This document shows, one piece after another, positions 7,949-15,478 of a stretch of DNA of 64,000 bases (positions within the stretch are counted from its first letter, which is position 1; every line of letters begins with the position of its first letter). The DNA is taken from NCBI GenBank assembly GCA_016125425.1, contig WGLT01000009.1, forward strand, positions 1 through 64,000, read 5' to 3'. Below the pieces are notes generated by a model. The model had not been told where the DNA came from. It worked only from the letters and a program-made list of their open reading frames with translations, and ran no database searches. A program made the translations under genes and the position numbers. The stretch comes from Alphaproteobacteria bacterium (GTDB lineage: Bacteria; Pseudomonadota; Alphaproteobacteria; Caulobacterales; Parvularculaceae).

Positions 7949-8759
7949 TGGTGCTGTTCTCGTATCGATGATCGATCTTGGAGATTTCTCCGCGCCCGAG
8001 AGTCACTTCTTTGTCAGGTGGAGCAGGTCGGGGATGCAGATCGATCCCCTTCAGCCAGATCAGCAACGCTTCCCAATGGATGCCAAGCATCACCTTGAAT
8101 GTCAGCATCGGATAGACGCAGAAGGTATGTAAAAGAGAGGACTCGGTGAGCTCGTGACGGCGGGCGGTTAGCCTGGCGACGATGAGGGGCCCATCCCGAT
8201 CCCGGCCGGTGACCGACACCGCCAAGTCTTTTCCTGGAGGCAGCACCGAGAACGAATAGTCCATTTCGGTTGTCATGAAGGGCGAGACATAGAAGGATTT
8301 TTGGCTTTCTTGCTGTATCAGGCCTGTGGCGCCGGATGGCACCGGGATCAGATAGCTATGTCGCTGACCGAAGGTATTATTGACCTCGTAAAAGATCGCG
8401 CACAGCGAGCCGTCACGCCGGTGACAGAAGTAGATGCTGAGCGGATTGAAGACATACCCCAGAATGCGCGGCATCGTTAAAAGCCGTATTGCACCGCCAT
8501 GCTCAATCTTGGCTTCTCTCAAATGTCGTTCGACCTTTTCGCGCAAGGATGATTTCCCGCCATCTCCATGATCCCGGTCGTAGAAGCTGAAAAGGTTGAA
8601 TCGGTTGCGCGAGAAGAAGCGAAGCTGTCGTGCCAGTGCGTCGATTTCATCGAGGTCGAGCAGAAAATAGAAGATACGATAACGAAGCTTATGCTCTCGC
8701 GGCCGCAACCGCTGATGCATCACAACCCCGGCATACAGAGCTGATTGGAAACGCGACAT
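7938..8759 (-). CDS. DUF1365 family protein
   Basis: A 273-residue protein of the DUF1365 family: starts SALYAGVVMHQRLRPREHKL, has LDLDEID, LTMPRILGYVFNPLSIYFCH and EVNNTFGQRH, and ends with KGIDLHPRP. No catalytic mechanism is established for this family. It is almost always encoded beside an amine-oxidase-like FAD protein and a CFA-type methyltransferase, as here. The start codon shares one base with the stop of the amine-oxidase gene (TGATG), and the end overlaps the methyltransferase start, so all three are tightly coupled. A role in modifying membrane fatty acids is inferred from this context. Confidence 0.93.
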   Translation of the reverse strand: MSRFQSALYAGVVMHQRLRPREHKLRYRIFYFLLDLDEIDALARQLRFFSRNRFNLFSFYDRDHGDGGKSSLREKVERHLREAKIEHGGAIRLLTMPRILGYVFNPLSIYFCHRRDGSLCAIFYEVNNTFGQRHSYLIPVPSGATGLIQQESQKSFYVSPFMTTEMDYSFSVLPPGKDLAVSVTGRDRDGPLIVARLTARRHELTESSLLHTFCVYPMLTFKVMLGIHWEALLIWLKGIDLHPRPAPPDKEVTLGRGEISKIDHRYENSTNVF

Positions 8760-10138
8760 CAGGCGGCCTCAGTTTTGGGCACGGCCGGCGCGCTTGCGTG
8801 GATATGGATGCGGCCGGATTCCTCCGGAACTGTCCATGGCCGCCGCACGCCGCCAAGGGCTTCAGCAACCGCGAGGCCAGCCTGCAGCCCGTCCTCATGA
8901 AAGCCTGCGCCGAAATAGGCGCCGCAAAACCATGTGTTGCGGCGGCCTTGCAGAGACCAAAGCTCCTTTTGCGCTTCTATGGCTCGAGCATCGAAATGGG
9001 GATGGCTGTAAGTCATTTGTCTTACGATCGCACTGGCTTCGATTTCCCTGTGAGGATTGAGCGTGACGAAGAGCTGTCGATCGCTCGCGAGGCCTTGAAG
9101 GCGATTCATCCAATAGGTGACCGCGAGCTTGCGTCCCTCAGGGTCGCTTCCGGTCATGTAGTTCCAACTTGACCACACCCGCCGCCTTCGCGGCATCAAG
9201 CCTGCGTCGCTATGCAGGACGGCCGCGTTGAAAAGGTAGTGGAACGCGCCCAGGAGACGCCGCTCTTCTCCGCTCGGATCGGCAATTATTTCAAGTGCCT
9301 GGTCAGCATGTGTGGCGATGACAACATGATCGAACTGCCGGCGCCGGCCGTCAAAACTAACGATCTCGACACCATGCCCGGTACGGAAGATCTTCTTGAT
9401 CGGACAGTTTGGTATAACTTCCGACGGCGCTGCGGAGAGAATCCGCACATAAGACCGGCTGCCACCTGCCACGGTTCGCCAGATCGGCCGGCCTGTCAGT
9501 TTCAAAAGCCCATGCGTCTCGCAAAATCGAATAAAGGCAGCAGCAGGATAGGTGCCAATCTTCGCGGCCGGCGTCGACCAGATTGCTGCCGCCATGGGAT
9601 AGAGGTGGTCATTGCGAAAGCCGTCGCCATAGCCTGCCGCGTCGAGAAATTGATCGAGCGTCATTGCGCCCAGGGTCGCAACGGTGCGCGTCGCCTCACG
9701 ATAGAACCGCACCAGGTCGCGCAGCATCATCCAGAAGCGCGGACTGACGACGTTCCGGCCCTGGGCGAACAGGCCCAACAATCCGCTGCCGGAATATTCA
9801 AGTCGCCCGTCGTCGAGAGACACGGCGAACGACATATCGGAACGCTTGGTTTCAACACTGATGTGATCGAACAGCGCGGTCAGATTTGGGTAGGTGGCCT
9901 CGTTGAACACAATGAAGCCGGTGTCCACAGCGAGGCCGTCGGCATCGACGGTATGGCTGTGTCCCCCCAGGCGGCGATCGGCTTCGAACAGGGTAACCCG
10001 GTGTCGCTTCGCGAGCAGCCAAGCGGCGGAGAGTCCGGAAATGCCGCTTCCAATCACCGCGATATCGAGGGGGCGATCCGTCGTTCGCTGGCCTTCGCCC
10101 GAGGGCCTCTGGCCGCTCACTACTATTCCTACGGTCAA
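8759..10138 (-). CDS. FAD-dependent amine-oxidase-like oxidoreductase (possible UfaD-type fatty acid desaturase)
   Basis: About 459 residues. Near the N-terminus is a dinucleotide-binding fold DIAVIGSGISGLSAAWLLAK followed by FEADRRLGGHSHT, and VDTGFIVFNEATYPNL. The C-terminus has TWFCGAYFGAGFHEDGLQAGLAVAEAL. This is the NAD(P)-binding Rossmann/amine-oxidase family paired with DUF1365 and CFA-like methylases. A homologue in R. sphaeroides, adjacent to rpoE, is implicated in desaturation for furan fatty acids. The frame is open to a GTG at 10198, but that codon overlaps the -35 box of the RpoE-type promoter. A TTG at 10138 lies behind GGAGGG with 6-base spacing and downstream of the predicted transcription start, so I place the start there. 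Confidence 0.87.
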   Translation of the reverse strand: MTVGIVVSGQRPSGEGQRTTDRPLDIAVIGSGISGLSAAWLLAKRHRVTLFEADRRLGGHSHTVDADGLAVDTGFIVFNEATYPNLTALFDHISVETKRSDMSFAVSLDDGRLEYSGSGLLGLFAQGRNVVSPRFWMMLRDLVRFYREATRTVATLGAMTLDQFLDAAGYGDGFRNDHLYPMAAAIWSTPAAKIGTYPAAAFIRFCETHGLLKLTGRPIWRTVAGGSRSYVRILSAAPSEVIPNCPIKKIFRTGHGVEIVSFDGRRRQFDHVVIATHADQALEIIADPSGEERRLLGAFHYLFNAAVLHSDAGLMPRRRRVWSSWNYMTGSDPEGRKLAVTYWMNRLQGLASDRQLFVTLNPHREIEASAIVRQMTYSHPHFDARAIEAQKELWSLQGRRNTWFCGAYFGAGFHEDGLQAGLAVAEALGGVRRPWTVPEESGRIHIHASAPAVPKTEAA

Positions 10139-10167
10139 GTCTTTCCCTCCGTGCCCCGAATTGCCAA

Positions 10168-10197
10168 TATTTACGGAAAGGAGCTGGACTTGGATCA
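10168..10197 (-). promoter_or_regulatory. RpoE-type promoter of the leftward lipid/photolyase operon
   Basis: On the minus strand TGATCC (10192-10197) is followed after exactly 17 bases by GTAAATA (10168-10174). This is the ECF RpoE (ChrR-partner) promoter pattern known from R. sphaeroides. Its spacing equals that of the three other sites in this window. Transcription would start near 10162, just before the GGAGGG site of the amine-oxidase-like gene. Confidence 0.8.
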
Positions 10198-10206
10198 CGC
10201 GGGGTG

Positions 10207-10236
10207 TGATCCGATCGAATGCGCCGAGCGTAAGAA
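10207..10236 (+). promoter_or_regulatory. RpoE-type autoregulatory promoter of rpoE-chrR
   Basis: TGATCC (10207-10212), 17 bases, GTAAGAA (10230-10236). The match to the classical RpoE promoter is the best of the four in the window. It is back-to-back with the leftward promoter; their -35 boxes are only nine bases apart. Transcription would begin near 10243, which argues against an ATG start at 10243 for rpoE. Confidence 0.85.
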
Positions 10237-10314
10237 GGGCAAATGGATGCTGCCGGTCTACATTACAGGTTCAGGCACTCGGGGCAGGTCGGTCCGGCAG
10301 CGAGGCTCATTGTT

Positions 10315-10896
10315 TTGAACGAAGCCAGACGAAAACAGGTGGCGCCCTCTCCGCAGGAGCTGGTCCGGCTCATATGTGCCGTCGCGCAGGATCAAGACCG
10401 CCAAGCTTTCGCGCAGCTGTTCGCCTATTTTGCGCCGCGCGTCAAAAGCTTCCTCATGCGATCCGGCCTCACGGATTCTCTCGCAGAGGAAGTCACGCAA
10501 GAGGTCATGATCACGCTCTGGCGCAAAGCCTCCTATTTCGATCCGAGTCGGGCGGGCGCGGCGACATGGGTATTCACGATTGCCCGCAACCGGAGGATCG
10601 ATCGGCTACGCCGCGCGGACGGCCGTAGCCCCAATGTGTCAATGGATCCGAGCGAGGAACCGGAAACGCCTCCGTCAGGCGAAGACCTCGCGATCATGGC
10701 ACAGCGGGATGAGCGAGTGAGAAGGGCCTTGGCCACGCTGCCCGTCGAACAAGCAACCATCGTGCGGCTGTCGTTTTTTGCCGACAAGCCGCACGCAGAT
10801 ATCGCCAAAGAGCTGAACATTCCTCTCGGCACTGTAAAATCCCGTGTCCGTCTGGCGCTCAATCGCCTGCGAACACTCCTGGACAACGACATATGA
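10315..10896 (+). CDS. rpoE: ECF sigma factor RpoE (ChrR-partner, singlet-oxygen type)
   Basis: About 193 residues. Region 2: AFAQLFAYFAPRVKSFLM, AEEVTQEVMITLWRKA and TWVFTIARNRRIDRLRR. Region 4: LATLPVEQATIVRLSFFADKPHADIAKEL with GTVKSRVRLALNRLR at the C-terminus. It resembles the RpoE group (ECF11 type) that answers singlet oxygen. The next gene is chrR, overlapping by four bases (ATGA). The frame is open to an ATG at 10243, but the promoter at 10207-10236 would make that leaderless. A TTG at 10315 behind GCGAGG gives a normal-length N-terminus, and a GTG at 10339 is another option. It most likely drives its own operon and three more transcription units in the window. Confidence 0.92.
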   Translation: MNEARRKQVAPSPQELVRLICAVAQDQDRQAFAQLFAYFAPRVKSFLMRSGLTDSLAEEVTQEVMITLWRKASYFDPSRAGAATWVFTIARNRRIDRLRRADGRSPNVSMDPSEEPETPPSGEDLAIMAQRDERVRRALATLPVEQATIVRLSFFADKPHADIAKELNIPLGTVKSRVRLALNRLRTLLDNDI

Positions 10897-11540
10897 CCAT
10901 CAACCATCATCCCAGCGACGAAACGCTGATGCGTATGGCGGCCGGGACGCTGGGCGCCGGTCCTGCCCTCGTCGTGTCGGTCCACCTTGAACGATGTGCG
11001 GTGTGCCGCGAGCAGATAGCGAATTTCGAAGCCGTTGGCGGTGCGATTCTTGATGCGATGCCGCTCGCCCCACTTGCTGCCGATCTTTTTGCACGCACCC
11101 TGGAGCGGCTTGAGACCCCTCCAAAGCCGGCCAGAGAGAAGACTTTGGGTAAACACGCGGAATTGGGAATAGAGCTTCCGCGGGCGGTGCGGAATTGTGA
11201 GGTTGGTCCCTGGAAGTGGCTGGGTCCGGGATTCATGTGGAGCAAGATCAAGATAGCCGGCAGCCCGGATGCAAAGGTGATGCTGCTCAAGGGAAAGGCG
11301 GGACTTCATCTTCCGGCCCACGGCCATACCGGCCTCGAGTTCATGCAAGTGCTATCCGGCTCACTATCGGACGAACGCGGTCAGTATTTTCCCGGCGATC
11401 TCGATGAAGCTGGAGAAGACGTCGATCATCGGCCGATTGTGGGGGAAGACTCTGAATGCATCTGCCTGGCCGCTCTTGAGGGCGACACACGCCTTCATGG
11501 ACTATTGGGCCGCCTATTGCGCCCGATCGTGGGCTTCTGA
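10893..11540 (+). CDS. chrR: ChrR-type zinc anti-sigma factor with cupin domain
   Basis: A 215-residue two-domain anti-sigma factor. The N-terminal ZAS domain has H6, H31, C35 and C38 (HLERCAVC), the same positions that bind zinc in R. sphaeroides ChrR. The C-terminal cupin domain has H143, H145 and E149 (PAHGHTGLEF) and H179 (DVDHRP), equivalent to the second zinc site shifted by two residues. ChrR holds RpoE inactive and releases it when singlet oxygen or certain organic hydroperoxides appear; the cupin domain is needed for that response. All zinc ligands are kept, so a working sensor is expected. The ATGA overlap with rpoE ensures matched synthesis. Confidence 0.95.
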   Translation: MTINHHPSDETLMRMAAGTLGAGPALVVSVHLERCAVCREQIANFEAVGGAILDAMPLAPLAADLFARTLERLETPPKPAREKTLGKHAELGIELPRAVRNCEVGPWKWLGPGFMWSKIKIAGSPDAKVMLLKGKAGLHLPAHGHTGLEFMQVLSGSLSDERGQYFPGDLDEAGEDVDHRPIVGEDSECICLAALEGDTRLHGLLGRLLRPIVGF

Positions 11541-11555
11541 TCATGGCTGCTTGAA

Positions 11556-12461
11556 ATGATCACGGTGCCGCGCGATGTGGCCGTCTCGAGAACTGGCCGG
11601 CAATTGAAATCCTTTCCCTCAGCGATCGACGCCCTTAACTTTATTGCACGGATCGGTTCAGCACGGCCCCATAGTGGCATTCGCTACGGGCATAGCCAGC
11701 GTCATGTTCTTGATGTCTATCGGCCTCAGTCGAGCGGGCTATCCCCAGTCATCGTCTTCTTCTATGGCGGCGGCTGGGAAGAGGGCGAACGGAGCCGCTA
11801 TTTCTTCGTCGGATCAGCTTTGGCTGCCCAGGGCTTTACGACGGTCATTCCCGATTACCGGCTTTATCCGGAGGTCTGCTTTCCCGGCTTCGTCGAGGAT
11901 GCGGCCGCGGTGATCCGCTGGACATCCGACCACATCGCGGACTTCGGAGGCGACCGGCGCCGGGTTATTGCCATGGGCCACTCCGCCGGCGCCCATATTG
12001 CCGCGCTGCTGGCTTTCGATCGGACATGGCTCGCCAGCGTCAATCTCGACGCGCGCGTCCATCTCAGCGCGATGATCGGGCTTGCCGGACCTTACGACTT
12101 CCTGCCTCTTCGCACGCAGGCGCTGAAGCGGATCTTTGGTCCGGAGGAAGACCTCGCCGCCACACAGCCAATCAACTTCGTTGCTGCCGGCGCGGTGCCG
12201 GTCCTGCTCGCAACCGGAAAGCATGACCGAATTGTCGAACCCGGTAACACGCTCCGTCTTGCCGAGCGCATCCGCGCGGTGGGCGGCGAAGTCGAGGTTA
12301 GGCTCTATGATCGGATCGGTCATCGCACGCTGATCGGCGCCTTCTCGAAACCTCTTCGGTTTCTGGCACCTGTACTGACCGATGTCGTGGACTTTGCTCT
12401 CCGCCAGACCGATCGCCAAAGGCGCCTCGAATGGGCGGTCGCGCAGGGCTATTGCACATGA
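11556..12461 (+). CDS. Alpha/beta hydrolase, esterase type, in the rpoE-chrR operon
   Basis: A 301-residue serine hydrolase of the carboxylesterase/HSL-like group. It has an oxyanion block FFYGGGWEEGE (residues 69-78), the nucleophile elbow GHSAG with S143, and a late His in GHRTLIGAF. ATGKHDRIV probably carries the acid residue region. No signal peptide is visible, so it should be cytoplasmic. It starts 16 bases after chrR and its stop overlaps the next gene's ATG (ATGA). It belongs to the RpoE operon and may hydrolyse or remodel acyl esters along with the lipid-modifying enzymes around it; the substrate is unknown. The ribosome-binding site is weak, so the start is not certain. Confidence 0.85.
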   Translation: MITVPRDVAVSRTGRQLKSFPSAIDALNFIARIGSARPHSGIRYGHSQRHVLDVYRPQSSGLSPVIVFFYGGGWEEGERSRYFFVGSALAAQGFTTVIPDYRLYPEVCFPGFVEDAAAVIRWTSDHIADFGGDRRRVIAMGHSAGAHIAALLAFDRTWLASVNLDARVHLSAMIGLAGPYDFLPLRTQALKRIFGPEEDLAATQPINFVAAGAVPVLLATGKHDRIVEPGNTLRLAERIRAVGGEVEVRLYDRIGHRTLIGAFSKPLRFLAPVLTDVVDFALRQTDRQRRLEWAVAQGYCT

Positions 12462-13288
12462 TAGCCGCGATCGTCGTCGTCGGACTTGTGGTCGGCCTGT
12501 CAGGAGCGATGGCCTGCGCTTGGCTGGTGGCGCTTGCAACCGGCCGGTCGGGATGGATCGACGCAATATGGTCCTTCGCCACCGGCACCGCCGGTGCGGT
12601 TGCCGCATTCATCCCAATTGACAATTCTGAAATCTCGGCACGGCAAGCCCTTGTGGCGGCATTGGCGCTGGTCTGGTCGCTGCGTCTCGGCATCCATATC
12701 GCCTTGCGAACAGCGAAAGGCGGCGAAGACCCGCGTTATCGCCATCTGCGCGACGAGTGGGGAGATGCCTTCAAAAGGCGGCTTTTCTGGTTTCTGCAGA
12801 CCCAAGCACTGGCGGCGGCGGCACTGGTGCTCTCGATCATGGTCGCTGCCCACAATTCGGCGCCTGGTCTCGGCTTCTCGGATTGGCTCGGTATCGCCAT
12901 TCTTTTTGTGGCGGTCGTTGGCGAAGCAATCGCGGATCGTCAGCTCAGCGCATTCCGCTCCGATCCTTCAAACAAGGGCAAGGTCTGCGATGCCGGGCTG
13001 TGGAGCATGTCGCGCCATCCAAACTACTTCTTTGAGTGGCTGGGCTGGCTTGCCTACCCGATCATCGCGATAAACCTTGAAGGTGCCTACCCATGGGCTT
13101 GGTTGGCTCTAGCAGGGCCCTTGCTGATGTACTGGCTGCTTATTCACGCATCCGGCATTCCGCCTCTTGAGGCGCATATGCTGCGCTCGCGCGGTCAAGC
13201 TTTCCAAGAATACCAACACCGAGTCAATGCGTTCTGGCCGGGCCCGCAACGACGCACCGGCCTCGCGAGCAATGGAGAAATGCGATGA
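12458..13288 (+). CDS. DUF1295 family membrane protein (steroid 5-alpha-reductase-like)
   Basis: A 276-residue integral membrane protein with about seven hydrophobic segments. The C-terminal half carries the family signature: FRSDPSNKGKVCDAGLWSMSRHPNYFFEWLGW and GIPPLEAHMLRSRG, YQHRVNAFWP. DUF1295 proteins are related to isoprenylcysteine methyltransferases and 5-alpha-reductases, which act on lipids within the membrane. The ATG at 12458 overlaps the preceding stop (ATGA), and its own stop overlaps the next methyltransferase gene the same way. Constant pairing with CFA-like methyltransferases suggests a partner, perhaps a reductase, in acyl-chain modification. The reaction is not known. Confidence 0.92.
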   Translation: MIAAIVVVGLVVGLSGAMACAWLVALATGRSGWIDAIWSFATGTAGAVAAFIPIDNSEISARQALVAALALVWSLRLGIHIALRTAKGGEDPRYRHLRDEWGDAFKRRLFWFLQTQALAAAALVLSIMVAAHNSAPGLGFSDWLGIAILFVAVVGEAIADRQLSAFRSDPSNKGKVCDAGLWSMSRHPNYFFEWLGWLAYPIIAINLEGAYPWAWLALAGPLLMYWLLIHASGIPPLEAHMLRSRGQAFQEYQHRVNAFWPGPQRRTGLASNGEMR

Positions 13289-14331
13289 GCCTGATCGCCT
13301 CGGCCATTCGCGCCGCCGAACATACCCGATTTGCCGATCCGTTGGCACGTTTGGGTATTGAATACCTGGTCGGTCGCACGAAGCGGAGACTCGCCAGGGC
13401 TTCGAGCCAGGAGGAAGTCGATTTTGCGCGCTCGATGAACGATTGCGCCATTGCCGAGCACGCTGCTGCCGCCAACAAACAGCACTACGAGTTGCCACCC
13501 GAATTCTTCGCGCTTACGCTCGGCCCGCATCGCAAATATTCCTGCTGCCTTTATCCGACCGGGTCGGAAAGTCTGGCCGACGCGGAGCGCCTGGCGCTGG
13601 AGGAAACCGTTGCGCATGCCGACATCGCCGACGGACAGTCTATCCTTGAACTCGGCTGCGGCTGGGGTTCTCTAACGCTCTTCATGGCGGCGCAATTTCC
13701 AGGATCCATCATCACCGCCGTCTCGAACTCCCACCCCCAACGGCTTTTTATCGAGGCACAGGCGGCCGAGCGCTGTCTCTACAACGTTCGCGTAATAACT
13801 GCCGACATGAACGATTTTACGGCGCACGGACGATATGACAGGATCGTCTCCGTCGAGATGTTCGAGCATATGTCGAACTGGAGGCGGTTGCTCAAACGTA
13901 TCAGAACCTGGCTGACCCCGGAAACGGGACGGCTGTTCATACACGTCTTCAGCCACAAGAACTGCCCCTATCGGTTCGACCATAGGAACCAGGCCGACTG
14001 GATCGCCCAGCATTTCTTCACCGGTGGCATCATGCCGAGCCACGGCCTGATCAAGCAGTTTCCGGATTGTTTCGTCGTTGAAAAAGATTGGCGGTGGAGC
14101 GGTCTTCATTATCAGAAGACGGCGTTGGACTGGCTGGCCCGCTTTGATGCAAACCGTCAGCCGATTGATAGCGTCTTGAGCGAGGTCTATGGCGCCGAAG
14201 CCGGACTTTGGCGCCAACGGTGGCGTCTCTTCTATCTGGCAACCGCGGGATTGTTCGGGCACGACGGCGGTCAGGTATGGGGCGTGAGTCATTATCTCCT
14301 TCGCCCCGTCAGAAACTCTGTGCACGCATGA
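13285..14331 (+). CDS. Second CFA-synthase-like SAM methyltransferase
   Basis: A 348-residue class I methyltransferase. It contains NKQHYELPPEFFALTLGPHRKYSCCLYP, ILELGCGWGSL (SAM motif I, about 119-129), ITAVSNSHPQR, RYDRIVSVEMFEHM and VHVFSHK. This subgroup resembles plant coclaurine-N-methyltransferase-like and CFA-like enzymes and differs clearly from the 6728-7948 copy, which has the canonical HYDLGNEFY block. It overlaps genes on both sides by ATGA, so it is an operon member driven by the rpoE promoter. With DUF1295 and an esterase it forms a second lipid-modification module of the same stress response. The substrate is unknown. Confidence 0.88.
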   Translation: MSLIASAIRAAEHTRFADPLARLGIEYLVGRTKRRLARASSQEEVDFARSMNDCAIAEHAAAANKQHYELPPEFFALTLGPHRKYSCCLYPTGSESLADAERLALEETVAHADIADGQSILELGCGWGSLTLFMAAQFPGSIITAVSNSHPQRLFIEAQAAERCLYNVRVITADMNDFTAHGRYDRIVSVEMFEHMSNWRRLLKRIRTWLTPETGRLFIHVFSHKNCPYRFDHRNQADWIAQHFFTGGIMPSHGLIKQFPDCFVVEKDWRWSGLHYQKTALDWLARFDANRQPIDSVLSEVYGAEAGLWRQRWRLFYLATAGLFGHDGGQVWGVSHYLLRPVRNSVHA

Positions 14332-14891
14332 GCGCCGCTAGGCACATTTGGGATCGCGCTGCGGCCTATGCGTCTCATGACGATCCCATGGTCGCCGCCT
14401 GTAACCTGATTGCCCTCGTCGTGGCATCCAACCAACCGTTCTATCCGCTCTACGTCTATTGGGCCGTGAGCGGCCATGTCTGGCCAACCTTCTTCACGTT
14501 CCTGTCGACACCGCTTTTCCTGGCCGTGCCGGCGGTTGCCAGGCGCTATCCCAAGGCCGGCCGCGCGCTCTTGCCCATCATTGGCATGGCCAACACGATT
14601 GTGAGCGCAAAGGTTTTCGGGCAGGCGTCCGGGCTGGAAATCTTCTTGATCCCCTGTGCCCTGATCGCGACGATCTTCTTCCGGACTTCGGAACGGCTAT
14701 TCACCGTCATTCTGGTCGGCGCGGCTTTCCTTATCTATCTAGGATTGGATGGCGCGTATGGCACCCCCGTACATGTTTATTCGCCTTTAGAGAACCAATC
14801 ATTTTTTAAGTTAAATGCCATGAGTGCAGCAACGCTTACTGTATTCATCGGGCTTCTCGCGTCAGGCTTGATAAGCAACATCAAGACGTGA
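14328..14891 (+). CDS. Uncharacterised membrane protein ending the rpoE operon
   Basis: A 187-residue hydrophobic protein with about six membrane segments (from LIALVVASNQPFYPLY through AATLTVFIGLLASGLI) and a short C-terminal tail. I recognise no family with confidence. The layout recalls the membrane anchor of sensory enzymes such as cyclases or kinases, but no output domain follows. The ATG at 14328 overlaps the methyltransferase stop (ATGA); the longer upstream frame inside that gene is ignored. The 3' end overlaps the convergent DUF2177 gene by 11 bases. It should be induced with rpoE. Toward its end the DNA is noticeably AT-richer than the rest of the operon. Confidence 0.7.
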   Translation: MSAARHIWDRAAAYASHDDPMVAACNLIALVVASNQPFYPLYVYWAVSGHVWPTFFTFLSTPLFLAVPAVARRYPKAGRALLPIIGMANTIVSAKVFGQASGLEIFLIPCALIATIFFRTSERLFTVILVGAAFLIYLGLDGAYGTPVHVYSPLENQSFFKLNAMSAATLTVFIGLLASGLISNIKT

Positions 14892-15291
14892 CCGCAAACG
14901 CGCGAGCGATGAGAAACCCCGCGGTCGCCGCTACGGCAGTCAAAACCGTTCCCCAACAAAGATCGGCTACGGTCACAATGACCGGCCAGTTCTTGAGCGT
15001 CGCTTGGTTGGTCAGGTCGTAGGTCGCATACGCAAAGAGGCCAAGGAATGCGCCGTAAGATGCAGCTGTGGTCCATCGATCGCTGGCGAGGGCCGGGACG
15101 ACGGCAAACACGACAATGCCCGCAATATATATGAGATAGAACATTGCTGCGGGCGCCAGCCGAAAACTCTCAACCAGCATTTCGCCCATCAGTGGCCGGT
15201 ACAGCTTTTGCGCGGCTAGGGTCAACCAAATCGCATCGATGGCGAGGAAAACCACACCGGTCGCAACGTAGGCAATGCTATAGGTTTTCAA
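14881..15291 (-). CDS. DUF2177 family membrane protein
   Basis: About 136 residues with four membrane segments, starting KTYSIAYVATGVVFLAIDAIWL and containing FYLIYIAGIVVFAV, FAYATYDLTNQATLKNWP and WGTVLTAVAA. These are hallmarks of DUF2177, a small membrane family of unknown activity that recurs in RpoE-ChrR clusters. The open frame extends to 15492 but crosses the RpoE-type promoter at 15320-15349. A TTG at 15291 behind AAGGAAGGG is the plausible start and gives the family length. It is transcribed alone, convergent with the rpoE operon and divergent from the fasciclin gene. Confidence 0.88.
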   Translation of the reverse strand: MKTYSIAYVATGVVFLAIDAIWLTLAAQKLYRPLMGEMLVESFRLAPAAMFYLIYIAGIVVFAVVPALASDRWTTAASYGAFLGLFAYATYDLTNQATLKNWPVIVTVADLCWGTVLTAVAATAGFLIARAFAVTS

Positions 15292-15319
15292 CGCGGGTCC
15301 CTTCCTTGATCGGCAGGCC

Positions 15320-15349
15320 TTTCTACGCAGTGCCGCGATAAACGGATCA
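15320..15349 (-). promoter_or_regulatory. RpoE-type promoter of the DUF2177 gene
   Basis: Minus strand TGATCC (15344-15349), 17 bases, GTAGAAA (15320-15326). Architecture is identical to the other three sites. Predicted transcription start is near 15313, 22 bases upstream of the TTG start of DUF2177. Confidence 0.8.
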
Positions 15350-15412
15350 CGGGACATCACGTCACGCACTCGTCGCATTTGAATCTCCGCCTTCACAGCG
15401 TCACACCGCGCG

Positions 15413-15442
15413 TGATCCAAGCAGACGTCGTTTACGTATTTC
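15413..15442 (+). promoter_or_regulatory. RpoE-type promoter of the fasciclin gene
   Basis: TGATCC (15413-15418), 17 bases, GTATTTC (15436-15442). The -10 element is less perfect than at rpoE, but -35 and spacing are exact. It lies 37 bases before the ATG of the fasciclin gene and back-to-back with the DUF2177 promoter. Confidence 0.75.
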
Positions 15443-15478
15443 TTGGTGCCCAGCAAGGGCTCAATCAAGGAGAGTCTC

